From Lachnospiraceae bacterium (GTDB taxonomy: Bacteria > Bacillota > Clostridia > Lachnospirales > Lachnospiraceae): a DNA stretch of 64,000 nucleotides. This document shows positions 5,540 to 13,904 of this stretch, in pieces. Both the position numbers and the translations under genes were made by a program. A model generated the notes under the pieces. It searched no databases. It was not told where the DNA came from and saw nothing but the letters and a program-made list of their open reading frames with translations. The stretch lies in the NCBI GenBank assembly GCA_910576125.1, contig CAJTHM010000021.1:1-64000 (forward strand), given 5' to 3'. Position 1 is the stretch's first letter. The number at the start of each line of letters is the position of its first letter.

Positions 5540-8428
5540 ATGGGGAGCATTCAGTCTATTATAAAAAGATTGGGATATGACAAGTCAGATAATTTATTAT
5601 ATTTATCAGAGATAAATACTTGTGAAACAATATCTTGGCATGACAAAAGGGTAATAAATGAGCTATCCCCATATGCGGTGTATGTTGTAGATGATAGTGC
5701 CTTAGTTGCTTTTTTTGACAATTTGTGTGAAAGAGTAGATGAGGATATCCAATGCAAAATTTGGAATGCACAGATTCCGATAATAATTTCTGATGAGGGA
5801 AACTGGGTTAAAATTTATAACGGTAAAAGCATGCAGATAGATAATGGGGAGAAAATACGGCTTACTGATATTGCAAACTATAATGTCGATCAATGCGATG
5901 AAACTAATAATTTTTCGTATTGGAACATTACCAGTAACAGGACACTTAGCCTATATGAGAAAGATTCAGCGAAAAAAAATCTTAATGATTTTTTGATTGG
6001 AAATTTGAAATTTCTTACATCAGAATTGAAGGAAAAATATCATATATCTTTTGCTAATAAATTAGTTCTTAGAATTTTATTTATTAGATATCTAATAGAT
6101 AGAGGGGTGTGTATTGGATACAAAGGATTAGATAGTAATATTAAAGAAACACAGAACAAATTTCTTGAAATAGTACGAGACAAGAAGGAAATTTTTTTGC
6201 TTTTTAAATTTTTAAAGCAGGAGTTTAATGGAAATTTATTTGAAATGGATGAACAGAGTGAATGGCGTGAGGTAAGTGATTCTGCACTTATTATGTTGTA
6301 TGACTTTTTGACAGCAAAAATTGAAATGAAGACAGGACAATATTGCCTTTTTCCATTTTATGATTTTAATATTATTCCAATTGAGTTGATTAGCAATATA
6401 TATGAAATTTTGTTAGGAAAAGATAAACAAGATAAAGACAAGGCTTTTTATACACCTGAGTATCTTGCGGATTATATTATCCAACATACAGTCGGAAAAC
6501 GTCTTATGAAAAGTAATGAATGTGCAGTTTTTGATCCATCATGCGGATCAGGAATTTTTTTGGTGAAAGCTCTTAGAAAAATTTTAGAGAAAAATTCGGT
6601 AAATGGTTATATTTATGACAAAGAAAAAATTAATAGATTGGTTAAAAGTAATATATATGGTGTGGATTATAATGAAGAAGCAGTAGATGTTACAATTTTC
6701 TCTTTATATATTACTCTTTTTGATTTTCAGGATCCGAAAAATTTGAAAGAGTTTCAATTACCATTACTGAAGGGGGAAAATATATTTTTCGGAGATTTTT
6801 TTGATGAGAATATATTGAAATTAATTGATGGAATCAAGTTTGAATATGTAGTTGGTAACCCGCCTTGGGGAAAGATGCAACAAGAAGGTTATAAAAAATA
6901 TTGCGCAAGTAAAAACGTTACTCCTCAAGATGGGGAAATTAGTGTCGCTTTTTTGTTAAAAGTACAGGAAGTTGGGAATGAAAATACGGAATGTAGCTTA
7001 GTCATTCCCTCTAAAATTTTATATAAAGGGAAAAAGCCTTCTTGCGAATTTAGAAAAAAGTTTTTAAGTAATGTTTGTATGCTGCAAATATTAGAAATTT
7101 CATCAGTGAGAAAGCAGATATTCAAAGGGGCAACAGCACCAGCGGCGGTGCTTTCTTTTGTATGCCATAAAGCTCCGCATAATCATAAGTTGGAATATAT
7201 CAGCCTAAAACCCAATAAGTTTTTAAGGTTATATGGCATCATAATGATAGAACCGGATGACGTTAAGTATGTTTTACAAGAGCTGCTTTTGAAGAATGAC
7301 TGGCTATGGAAAGTGCTGGTATATGGCAGCTATTGGGATTATGAGTTGATTGATTCTTTACGAAAAGAAATGCCGATAATTGAAGATGTAGCAAAAGAAT
7401 ATGGTCTTATATTGAAGAAAGGTATAGAAGACCATGTGGGGGTCGGGCAGGATGCGTCACATTTGGTTGGGAGACGTATTATTGATTCGGACGGTTGTAT
7501 AGAACCTTTCTGTATATCTTTAGATAATGCGTATTTTTTCAATAAAAGCAAAATACATCGTGTGAGAGCAAAAGAGATATTTGAACCTCCATATGTTTTG
7601 TTTAAAAAAGGATTGAACTGTGAAGATTATTCAATTAGAGCTGCTTATACAGAAGAAAGATTATTATATAAGTGTACAATATCATGCATAAAAGGGAATA
7701 AAGAGGATAAAAATATACTTCTTAATTTCGAAGGGCTATTAAATTCTTCTTTGTTTACTTATTTGAATTTTATGCTTGGTTCCTCTGTTGGAATAGAAAG
7801 GGAGCAGGTGTTTTTAGATGAATTGGAGAGGTTTCCGTATGCTTACAGTGAAAATCTAGTTGAATTAGTAAAAAAAATGCATTTGGCAATTCAAAACAAC
7901 TCGCCAACAGAAGAGATTAAGAAAAAAATTGATAATTGTGTTTTTGAAATGTATGGAGTACAAAACAACTATTTTATCAACTATGCTTTAAAGGTGCAAA
8001 TACCAATGCTTTGTGGAAACTATACTGAATCGAAGTGTAATTCGGCGATGCTTATTCAATATGCGGAGGTATTTAGTAATGTTTGGGATAAAAGATTAGA
8101 AAGAAGTAATATAAGTTATTCAATAAATTTATATCCAAATATAAAAGGAAGATTTGCAGCCTTTTATATGTGTCTCTCTTTTGATAAAAGGGATAATACG
8201 ATAAACATAATGGAAGAAGTGGATGACAATTTAACATTATTGACTAATTTTATGATTTATAAATTGAATGACTGTTTTTATCAGACTAAGAACATAGGGG
8301 AGTTTGATGATGACGCATTTGTTATTGTCAAGCCCATAGAGTCTAGAAATTGGCACGCTGCAATGGCGATAAAAGATAGTTATAGGGTATTAAATGCAGT
8401 ACTTCTTGGAGAGGAGGACTGTGAATGA
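5540..8428 (+). CDS. Large N6-adenine DNA methyltransferase (Eco57I/type IIG-like)
   Basis: A 962-residue protein. Residues about 1-180 resemble the N-terminal domain of Eco57I-like enzymes (VWN-type strand: KIWNAQIPIIISDEGNWVKI). A helical part (180-310) follows, with a FIRYLIDRG segment. The SAM motif I is DPSCGSG (about 332-338) and the catalytic motif IV is NPPW (440-443), both intact, so it should methylate adenine at N6. The last ~400 residues are probably target recognition. No nuclease motif is visible within it. It overlaps the next gene by 4 bases (ATGA), so the two act together. Codon use is very AT-rich, unlike the chromosome after 13.5 kb, which suggests transfer. GGAGG precedes the ATG. 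Confidence 0.88.
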   Translation: MGSIQSIIKRLGYDKSDNLLYLSEINTCETISWHDKRVINELSPYAVYVVDDSALVAFFDNLCERVDEDIQCKIWNAQIPIIISDEGNWVKIYNGKSMQIDNGEKIRLTDIANYNVDQCDETNNFSYWNITSNRTLSLYEKDSAKKNLNDFLIGNLKFLTSELKEKYHISFANKLVLRILFIRYLIDRGVCIGYKGLDSNIKETQNKFLEIVRDKKEIFLLFKFLKQEFNGNLFEMDEQSEWREVSDSALIMLYDFLTAKIEMKTGQYCLFPFYDFNIIPIELISNIYEILLGKDKQDKDKAFYTPEYLADYIIQHTVGKRLMKSNECAVFDPSCGSGIFLVKALRKILEKNSVNGYIYDKEKINRLVKSNIYGVDYNEEAVDVTIFSLYITLFDFQDPKNLKEFQLPLLKGENIFFGDFFDENILKLIDGIKFEYVVGNPPWGKMQQEGYKKYCASKNVTPQDGEISVAFLLKVQEVGNENTECSLVIPSKILYKGKKPSCEFRKKFLSNVCMLQILEISSVRKQIFKGATAPAAVLSFVCHKAPHNHKLEYISLKPNKFLRLYGIIMIEPDDVKYVLQELLLKNDWLWKVLVYGSYWDYELIDSLRKEMPIIEDVAKEYGLILKKGIEDHVGVGQDASHLVGRRIIDSDGCIEPFCISLDNAYFFNKSKIHRVRAKEIFEPPYVLFKKGLNCEDYSIRAAYTEERLLYKCTISCIKGNKEDKNILLNFEGLLNSSLFTYLNFMLGSSVGIEREQVFLDELERFPYAYSENLVELVKKMHLAIQNNSPTEEIKKKIDNCVFEMYGVQNNYFINYALKVQIPMLCGNYTESKCNSAMLIQYAEVFSNVWDKRLERSNISYSINLYPNIKGRFAAFYMCLSFDKRDNTINIMEEVDDNLTLLTNFMIYKLNDCFYQTKNIGEFDDDAFVIVKPIESRNWHAAMAIKDSYRVLNAVLLGEEDCE

Positions 8429-9084
8429 GAGGAAAAATAAATCATAAAATAAGTGATGCATTGCGTCTAGATGATTTGGAGCAGATTACCAGTTATATAA
8501 TGGAAATTTGTGAATTGCTCGTAGAAGACTTTACAAGAAAAAATAGAAAGCTTCCCAATAATGAAAATAGAATTAGAAGCATAATGTTAGAAGAATACTT
8601 GGATAATGATATCATAAGAAAGAATCATGATATGTTGGATTATAGTTTTACTCCTGAAACACAAGAAAACTATGATGGGAAAGGAAACTACATTGGACGC
8701 GCAGATATAAGGATTAAATTAAAAACAGACTTTGATAAACATAGCGCATATTACATAATTGAATGCAAAAGAATTGATGGAACAGAAGACTTAAATAGAA
8801 AATACATAGAAGAAGGAGTTGCACGATTTATAACTCAAAAGTATTCAGCATATTATGGAAAAAATATCATGCTTGGATTTGTTGTAAGAGAAATAAATAT
8901 ATCAGACAATGTTAAAAAAATCGCAGATTTACAAAATAAAAATCTCGATGCCAAAATTCAGGGCAATTTAAAAATGGTATGTAAAGTAAAGAATTGTGAA
9001 ATGTATAAATGTACTTACCAAATAGAGCAAAGAGAACTGGAACTTAAGCATATTTTTTCTGATTTTTCTAATATCGTTGATTGA
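8425..9084 (+). CDS. PD-(D/E)XK nuclease-like partner of the methyltransferase
   Basis: A 219-residue protein translated from an ATGA overlap with the methyltransferase. Its centre has the arrangement of a PD-(D/E)XK nuclease: GRAD (D94), a beta hairpin, then IIECK (E113, K115) and a following helix with YIEEGVARF. Conserved acidic residues in the N-terminal helices could supply the first catalytic glutamate. I infer that it is the restriction part of a two-gene restriction-modification or defence system. I cannot place it in a named subtype. The alternative is an accessory subunit, as the protein is small for a stand-alone restriction enzyme with its own target recognition. Confidence 0.7.
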   Translation: MRGKINHKISDALRLDDLEQITSYIMEICELLVEDFTRKNRKLPNNENRIRSIMLEEYLDNDIIRKNHDMLDYSFTPETQENYDGKGNYIGRADIRIKLKTDFDKHSAYYIIECKRIDGTEDLNRKYIEEGVARFITQKYSAYYGKNIMLGFVVREINISDNVKKIADLQNKNLDAKIQGNLKMVCKVKNCEMYKCTYQIEQRELELKHIFSDFSNIVD

Positions 9085-9122
9085 GGGATGTGACATATAA
9101 TATGGATAGGGAGGTATTCAGA

Positions 9123-9185
9123 ATGTCAAGGTGGGATAAAACATTAGCACATATGTTGAGAGCGGTGTCAAATGATCTTTCCTGA
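9123..9185 (+). pseudogene. N-terminal stub of a HicA-like toxin
   Basis: Twenty codons (MSRWDKTLAHMLRAVSNDLS) follow a good GGAGG site and resemble the start of HicA-type mRNA interferases. The frame then ends at TGA 9183-9185. The double-stranded-RNA-binding core with the catalytic histidine is absent, and no HicB follows. It looks like a leftover from a deletion. Confidence 0.4.
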
Positions 9186-9231
9186 TAGGAATCAGATATG
9201 TAGAATCAAGCGATTGATTGGAGGAATATAG

Positions 9232-9732
9232 ATGTCAAAACAAAAATTGATTATTATAGCAGGTTCTCCATGTGTGGGAAAAACGACAGTGACACAGGAA
9301 CTTTTTACTTCTTATGAAAACAGTGCTTTTTTTGATGGCGATTGGGCATGGTGCGTCAATCCCTTTTCGGTTGATGATCCGCGATTAAGAAATGGTGATA
9401 AAACAATGTCATTCGCGTTATCTACATATTTAAACTCTGGTTTTGATTATGTCTTTTTTTCATCGGTGGTTGTTGTGGATAAAACAATTCGTGAAGCGAT
9501 ACTAAAAGATATAACGGCAAAAGATTATTCTGTTATTGGCATTACCCTGACCTGTTCAGAGGAAACTTTGCGTGAACGTCATAAAAAGCGTGGAGATGCA
9601 AATGAATGTTCTTTTTTCTGGCTGCATTTAAAACCATATGAAGGCGATTATGTTATCAATACAGATAATAAAAGTGTTCAGCAAATAGTTGATGAAATGA
9701 AAGTTATTATAGATAGTGAGGGAAATGAATAG
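9232..9732 (+). CDS. P-loop nucleotide or small-molecule kinase
   Basis: A 166-residue P-loop NTPase with Walker A GSPCVGKTT (residues 11-19), a FDGDWAW acidic patch where adenylate/shikimate-type kinases bind substrate, and an RERHKKRGD lid-like arginine segment (about 113-121). The size and layout suit a soluble kinase that phosphorylates a nucleotide, sugar or drug. The substrate cannot be read from sequence. It is followed with a 1-base overlap by a GNAT gene, so the two form a small operon. The combination of a small kinase and an acetyltransferase recalls detoxification or resistance cassettes, but this is only inference. Confidence 0.75.
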   Translation: MSKQKLIIIAGSPCVGKTTVTQELFTSYENSAFFDGDWAWCVNPFSVDDPRLRNGDKTMSFALSTYLNSGFDYVFFSSVVVVDKTIREAILKDITAKDYSVIGITLTCSEETLRERHKKRGDANECSFFWLHLKPYEGDYVINTDNKSVQQIVDEMKVIIDSEGNE

Positions 9733-10238
9733 TGCAATTTAAAACAAATGATTTAATACTGCGGACTGTGACTGAAAACGACATTAAGGAGATTGCAAGA
9801 ATGTGGGAATACCCACATGAAACAACGATAGATAAGGCATACGAAGCGTTAAAATACATGGAAGATACTCATAGTAAGAATCGGCAGAAATCAATTTGCC
9901 ATTTATGTTTAGGCGTTTTTCAAAAGAAAGAACCAAATGTGATAATAGGCTGGTGCGGATTAGACGGAGAAGCCGAAATAGGAAAAACAGTTCTTTTTTA
10001 TATGATTGATGAAAAATACCGAAATCAAGGTTATGCTACGCAATGCGCTATGGAATTGATAAATTATGCGTTTGAGGAGATGGAATATGACATAATCTAT
10101 GGAGGATGCGCAAAGAGCAATGTAGAATCATATAGAGTAATGCAGAAGGTAGGAATGGTTCAAAATTCCTTTTATGAAAATGGGGATTATATTTTTTCGA
10201 TTGATAGAGAAGCATTTTTAAATTCCAAGTTCTCTTAA
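9732..10238 (+). CDS. GNAT-family N-acetyltransferase (RimJ/RimL type)
   Basis: A 168-residue enzyme starting at GTG 9732, the last base of the kinase stop codon (TAGTG). It has the RimJ/RimL-like start (LILRTVTENDIKEIARMW), the acetyl-CoA loop DEKYRNQGYATQ and the final block GCAKSNVESYRVMQKVGM. The motif set is complete, so it should be active. The substrate is unknown. It is probably translated by coupling with the kinase, as no strong ribosome site is visible before the GTG. It is the last gene before the right repeat copy. Confidence 0.82.
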   Translation: MQFKTNDLILRTVTENDIKEIARMWEYPHETTIDKAYEALKYMEDTHSKNRQKSICHLCLGVFQKKEPNVIIGWCGLDGEAEIGKTVLFYMIDEKYRNQGYATQCAMELINYAFEEMEYDIIYGGCAKSNVESYRVMQKVGMVQNSFYENGDYIFSIDREAFLNSKFS

Positions 10239-10249
10239 TGATATAAAAG

Positions 10250-10265
10250 ACATGGTGCTAGCACC
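10250..10265. repeat. Right copy of the 16-base repeat bracketing the RM cassette
   Basis: ACATGGTGCTAGCACC matches the copy at 4771-4786 in 15 of 16 bases. Within it GGTGCTAGCACC is a perfect 12-base palindrome. It lies between the two convergent genes ending at 10238 and 10285. Confidence 0.5.
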
Positions 10266-10284
10266 CCATATTAGGGTGAATTCA

Positions 10285-11523
10285 CTATTCTGTTCCTCCA
10301 TAAACCTCGTTCCATTCCTCCTCTGTCAGTCGATTGGAATGCCACCAAATATTATAATCTTCTTCTGGTAAGATTATCTCATTCGATACATACTGAAAAC
10401 TTTCCTCACTTAATGGACGGATTACGGTTGTGTGCGAAAACTCCTTAGACATATTTCCATTGGGATATACTGCATTGATAATAAGCATGACCGTCCCATC
10501 CTCATTCTCCGTATAGCCCACTACTTCCGGATACGCAATATCCGGATATTCCACCTCGTAAAAGCCTCGTGGTCTGTACTCATAGGCGGCAAGCTCCGGA
10601 ATATATTTTGTTTTGGAATGGAGCGTTTGGCTGTCCATATTGAAATATGCCCCGATTACATTTTCAAATAGTTCATCCGGCACATGATAAACTGCTCCCA
10701 CTTCTAAGTCTTCGTCCGGCAAATAAGGCACTGGCTGGCCGTGCACCATTGGATAGAACCTGTCAAATAAATCGTAAAAATCCAAATCTCCAAAATCGTC
10801 CTCACTCCAATTACACAGAAACAGGTTGTTCTGCTCATAACCGACTGGCAGGATATACTTTCTGTTATATTCCCTGCACTTTTCATCTAAAGGTAAAATC
10901 CGGAGCATCGTATGTTCCCGCGTAGCGCTTAATGTCAGGATATACCCCTCAACGGAAAAGCAGCTTCCCTCAAAGATTAAATATCCCTCCTCTGAATACT
11001 GCCAGAAATCCGCCGGGTAACTTACCGCGCTTCTGTTTTTCAGGCATCCGTTCTGGTCATACTGGTAATATCCTCTGACGATATTTACATTGCCGTCCTC
11101 TGTCTTCAAATCAAATTTACGGATTCCCATCCCCATAATCACTATAATTGTCAGCTCAGCAGTCTCTTTTTCATCTACTGCTCTGCAAAAACCGAGCGCC
11201 TGTTCTGCCTGCGTCATGTCAACCTGATTTCCGCTATCAACAGCCACATAACCATTTTCCCCAAGCCTGATCACCATGCGCCGCGTGATATCCAGACTTC
11301 CCAATGTATTAGCATCTGCCGCTTCCTCATAAATGTCGCTGAGGATCTCCTCTATGCGTTCTGCATCGGCAGAATCATTTTCAGCGGAAAGATATGCTTC
11401 ATTGTCTGTCTGTGTTATCTCGATGTCCGATACCTCCGGCGTTTCATCACCGCACCCCGTCAATATCATCATTATCATGCTAATCATTGCAAATAAAAGA
11501 TACTTTCTATTCTTTTTCTTCAT
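10285..11523 (-). CDS. Secreted lipoprotein of unknown function
   Basis: A 412-residue protein with a lipoprotein signal: basic KKKNRK, a hydrophobic stretch and the lipobox LTGC with Cys24. It should be lipid-anchored on the outer face of the membrane. The rest is soluble, acidic and rich in aromatic residues. I recognise no domain. The start at 11523 has GGAGG directly upstream. A longer frame from 11577 lacks one and would place extra residues before the signal. It is convergent with the GNAT gene. Its base composition is between the AT-rich cassette and the chromosome. Confidence 0.75.
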   Translation of the reverse strand: MKKKNRKYLLFAMISMIMMILTGCGDETPEVSDIEITQTDNEAYLSAENDSADAERIEEILSDIYEEAADANTLGSLDITRRMVIRLGENGYVAVDSGNQVDMTQAEQALGFCRAVDEKETAELTIIVIMGMGIRKFDLKTEDGNVNIVRGYYQYDQNGCLKNRSAVSYPADFWQYSEEGYLIFEGSCFSVEGYILTLSATREHTMLRILPLDEKCREYNRKYILPVGYEQNNLFLCNWSEDDFGDLDFYDLFDRFYPMVHGQPVPYLPDEDLEVGAVYHVPDELFENVIGAYFNMDSQTLHSKTKYIPELAAYEYRPRGFYEVEYPDIAYPEVVGYTENEDGTVMLIINAVYPNGNMSKEFSHTTVIRPLSEESFQYVSNEIILPEEDYNIWWHSNRLTEEEWNEVYGGTE

Positions 11524-11792
11524 AATCTGTCCTCCAGCCTGCAGCTCTTTATAATAAATAGATAGCCTAAATATCACTGACGTAAGATTTACGGGAAGAA
11601 TTCAATACACTCTACAAATATTACACATGAAAGATTTGCATGTCAAGTAAAAACAGTTCTGTGAGCACATCAACATAAGACAAGGGAATCAGCCCAACGT
11701 GGCGATTCTTGCTCATATGCTGGAACTTATACTGCTTAACCAGTGCAGTATGGTAAATTCTGGCGTTATGTAGTACAACAATGGAAAGGAAG

Positions 11793-11927
11793 ATGGGATT
11801 GAAAAAGAAATACACGCATGATATGATAACAGAGGAAAGGGCGTTGGAAGAGAAAAGAGCTTTTGCCCGCCGTCTGATTGCGAGAGGAAAGCAGACACTT
11901 GAAGTTCCGGTTCTAAAACTGTTTTAG
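11793..11927 (+). pseudogene. Gene fragment with an EERALEEKRAFARRLIARGK helix
   Basis: A 44-codon frame contains one amphipathic helix rich in E, R and A, then ends. The helix recalls the C-terminal region of Rpn/PD-(D/E)XK transposase-like proteins of Clostridia, but the match is short and from memory. The DNA around it (11578-12008) holds no complete gene. A minus-strand frame at 11621-11815 is AT-driven and unsupported. I treat the area as decayed accessory DNA. Confidence 0.35.
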
Positions 11928-12026
11928 GAACGCAAGATTGTAAGCCGGGGACAGCAGGAAGCGGAGAAACAGAAGAGATGACGGCAAAGTGGAACGGAGA
12001 ATGAAGATATGGAGGGGATGCCGGAC

Positions 12027-12359
12027 ATGAGCATAGTTGTGAATATTTATTATACCGGGACGGGCGGGAACGCGCGGAAGTTTGCGGAGGAAATGGAGAG
12101 CAGTGGGACTGCGTCAAAAATCCGTAAGGAAGAGGGGAATCTGCGATATGAATACTTCATTCCCATGGCAGACCGGGAGACGGTGCTGCTAATCGACTGC
12201 TGGAAAGACCAGGAGGCCATTGACCGGCACCATGCCTCCCCGATGATGGCGAAGATTGCGGAGCTTCGGGAGAAATATGATTTGCATATGAGGGTGGAGC
12301 GGTACGCGGCTGACGAGGGCGGGATACCGGAGGCGGACAGACGCTTTATGAAAGAGTAG
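12027..12359 (+). CDS. Antibiotic biosynthesis monooxygenase (ABM) family protein
   Basis: A 110-residue dimeric alpha/beta ferredoxin-like protein of the ABM/YgiN type: VVNIYYTGTGGNARKFAEEM, then a strand YEYFIPMADRETVLLIDCW and the RHHASPMMAKI helix. Members act on quinones or heme-like compounds or have unknown substrates. I chose the ATG at 12027 because the fold begins with MSIVVNI and GGAGGGG lies 9 bases before it. ATGs at 12009 and 12018 would add a few residues. The gene is single, and is convergent with the DUF2262-like gene. Confidence 0.78.
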   Translation: MSIVVNIYYTGTGGNARKFAEEMESSGTASKIRKEEGNLRYEYFIPMADRETVLLIDCWKDQEAIDRHHASPMMAKIAELREKYDLHMRVERYAADEGGIPEADRRFMKE

Positions 12360-12360
12360 G

Positions 12361-12409
12361 GATGGGGCATGGGCTGCATTCCGGTTCGGCTGCGGCAGCT
12401 CACCCCATC
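12361..12409. terminator. Stem between convergent genes
   Basis: GATGGGG (12361-12367) pairs with CCCCATC (12403-12409), and inner GGCTGC and GCAGC can extend the stem. It separates two convergent genes and overlaps the last codons of the minus-strand gene. No clear T-run follows on either strand. Confidence 0.4.
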
Positions 12410-12885
12410 AAGCCCACAGATAAGATTTCGCCTGAAATATTGGCATATATCCCCAGACCGTGATCGGCAAACATCTCGTCCAAATCGTAATCAAAGTAGA
12501 GTTCACCGTTTGGATATACATACAGGAAGCCAAGCGAAATGCGGCTGAGAAATTCCTCTGTCGTAATGGGGGGAAAATCGGCGTTCTCTCCCCATATTTC
12601 GACAAATCCGTCTTCACCGGCCGCATATTCCACAGCGCATTGCCTGAGCTTTTTGTCCCAGCCGGCGGATTCCGCGACGATTCTGCGAAGGTTTTCCAGC
12701 GCGATATCTGCCGCAGGAGAGTCGCCGCTGTCACAGTACAGACTGACGGATACCTCCCTGCCGAGCCATTTTATTTCGCCGTCATACACTCTGTCCTTGA
12801 GCGGATTCTTTAAAATAAAAGTACCCATCTCATCGTTTATGATAATGGAATCAGGCTTTTTCCTGAATAATCTTAAGATTGACAT
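12400..12885 (-). CDS. DUF2262-like protein
   Basis: A 161-residue soluble protein with an N-terminal FILKNPLKDRVYDGEIKWLG strand pair, a central SLYCDSGDSPAADIALENLRRI helix region, and an EFLSRISLGFLYVYPNGELYFDYD segment followed by GIYANISGEI. This layout agrees with what I recall of DUF2262 proteins, which have no assigned function but often occur near immunity or toxin genes. AGAGG precedes the ATG at 12885. Only the family name is inferred. Confidence 0.6.
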   Translation of the reverse strand: MSILRLFRKKPDSIIINDEMGTFILKNPLKDRVYDGEIKWLGREVSVSLYCDSGDSPAADIALENLRRIVAESAGWDKKLRQCAVEYAAGEDGFVEIWGENADFPPITTEEFLSRISLGFLYVYPNGELYFDYDLDEMFADHGLGIYANISGEILSVGLMG

Positions 12886-12933
12886 AGCATCCTCTCATAA
12901 ATTCCTCTTAATGACAATAAGTATAATCATTCT

Positions 12934-13083
12934 TTGACAGGAATTCAATATATTTCTCCGGAAGTCAACAGGGTTTTAGAGTATCAGACAGTCTTGAACA
13001 CCGGATTGAGAACCGACGAATTCCTTGAGGTTCGGGAAATGGACTTTGATGGGATACTGAACAGGCTTGAAAAGTACTATTGA
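12934..13083 (+). pseudogene. 3' fragment of an unidentified gene
   Basis: An open frame without a proper start reads PEVNRVLEYQTVLNTGLRT followed by DEFLEVREMDFDGILNRLEKYY and a stop. The protein-like composition and amphipathic helices suggest the C-terminal end of a lost gene. I do not recognise the family. Confidence 0.35.
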
Positions 13084-13116
13084 TAATGAGAATGGGGGAT
13101 TAGAGGATAAGGAAAG

Positions 13117-13145
13117 TTGATTTTCCGGCAAAATCATGCTATGAT
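13117..13145 (+). promoter_or_regulatory. Promoter before a truncated reading frame
   Basis: TTGATT (13117-13122) and TATGAT (13140-13145) are separated by exactly 17 bases. AAAGGAG and an ATG (13173) follow, but the frame there is broken, so this promoter now appears to lead nowhere, or into the CD3324-like gene at 13330. Confidence 0.5.
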
Positions 13146-13172
13146 GAGAAAAATCAGAAAGGAGAGTTCCAT

Positions 13173-13271
13173 ATGAGGAGATATGTTAAGTCTGCATAGC
13201 ACTGGCTATTGCAGAAAAAACAACGGATGCCGCTTTGTGCGGGCTATCCGTATGTGAATGGAATGTTATAG
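13173..13271 (+). pseudogene. Broken short gene with an early stop
   Basis: After a good promoter and an AAAGGAG box, the frame from ATG 13173 reads eight codons (MRRYVKSA), stops at TAG (13197-13199), and stays open for another 23 codons before a second TAG. This fits a decayed gene whose promoter and start survive. A short leader peptide cannot be ruled out. Confidence 0.35.
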
Positions 13272-13329
13272 CCAATGCTATCCCGAAATCATCGATTTAT
13301 ACTGACGATTGCGAGTATGGGAGGCAGAC

Positions 13330-13635
13330 ATGGGCTATATAAGAGCAGAAGAAATTCTGCCGGAGGAGATTATCGCGCTGATTCAACAGTACGTTGACGG
13401 AACAAACATATATATTCCGCGGAAACAGGAAAACCGGCAGGAATGGGGCGCGAAGACAGCCTACCGGGTGGAACTGCAGGACAGGAACCAGTTGATTTAC
13501 AAAGGCTATCTGTCCGGCATGATAAATGGCAGGAGAAAAGTGACGAATCTCTCACAAAAAAGTCACGAAAATGTAACCCGCATATCCTATGATAGACTCA
13601 GACATGCAAGATTAAGTCTGGAGCGAGGTACATGA
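13330..13635 (+). CDS. CD3324-family protein with a replaced C-terminus
   Basis: The start (MGYIRAEEILPEEIIALIQQ and YIPRKQENRQEWG) is that of the small CD3324 family of Clostridia. These have about 90 residues and usually end in a helix-turn-helix-like segment. Here the family match ends near residue 65 (YKGYLSGM). The last ~35 residues are coded by the DNA that contains the operator and -10 element of the following regulatory operon. I infer that a recombination or deletion removed the true end. GGGAGG lies before ATG 13330, and the earlier ATG at 13309 has none. It is possibly non-functional. Confidence 0.6.
   Translation: MGYIRAEEILPEEIIALIQQYVDGTNIYIPRKQENRQEWGAKTAYRVELQDRNQLIYKGYLSGMINGRRKVTNLSQKSHENVTRISYDRLRHARLSLERGT
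13536..13593 (+). promoter_or_regulatory. Two-box operator and promoter of the two-component operon
   Basis: GTGAC (13540-13544) is followed 22 bases later by GTCACGAAAATGTAAC (13562-13577). Ten bases after this box lies the -10 element TATGAT (13588-13593). No good -35 hexamer is present, as the box occupies that place, which is typical of promoters activated by an OmpR-type regulator. The same layout with the same spacing recurs at 15601-15654 before the ABC transporter. Confidence 0.65.
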
Positions 13636-13880
13636 CGATGAGAGATAAAAAATATATTCAATTCATAAGAAGAATGGCAGGAGGCATCGTGTTCGCTGCG
13701 GGCGGCCTGCTTTTAGGGATTCTGCTGGTGCTGCTGGGCATTCTGTACGGAATCATCAGTCTGGTCATAGGACTGATGGACTGTCTGCTCAGGAAGACAG
13801 AGAGACACTGCAACAGCAGAGAGGAAACGTTAGAGCAAGTCAAATCAAATGAAATAAAAAGCACGGCATTGCCTGTATGA
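13632..13880 (+). CDS. Small membrane protein ahead of the two-component system
   Basis: An 82-residue protein with a basic N-terminus (RDKKYIQFIRR), a long hydrophobic stretch of about 35 residues (15-50) that makes one long or two short helices with a GILLVLLGILYGIISLVIGL core, and a hydrophilic tail. I do not recognise a family. It is the first gene after the operator promoter and 24 bases before the response regulator, so it may modulate the sensor kinase. The start could also be the ATG at 13638, which is better spaced from GAGG. Confidence 0.65.
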   Translation: MTMRDKKYIQFIRRMAGGIVFAAGGLLLGILLVLLGILYGIISLVIGLMDCLLRKTERHCNSREETLEQVKSNEIKSTALPV

Positions 13881-13904
13881 CACTGCCTGTAGTAAGGAAA
13901 GACT

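Noticed and set aside
11621..11815. 64-codon minus-strand frame near 11.7 kb, possibly a transposase piece
   Set aside because: AT-driven sequence, no ribosome site, and I could not match it to any transposase from memory.
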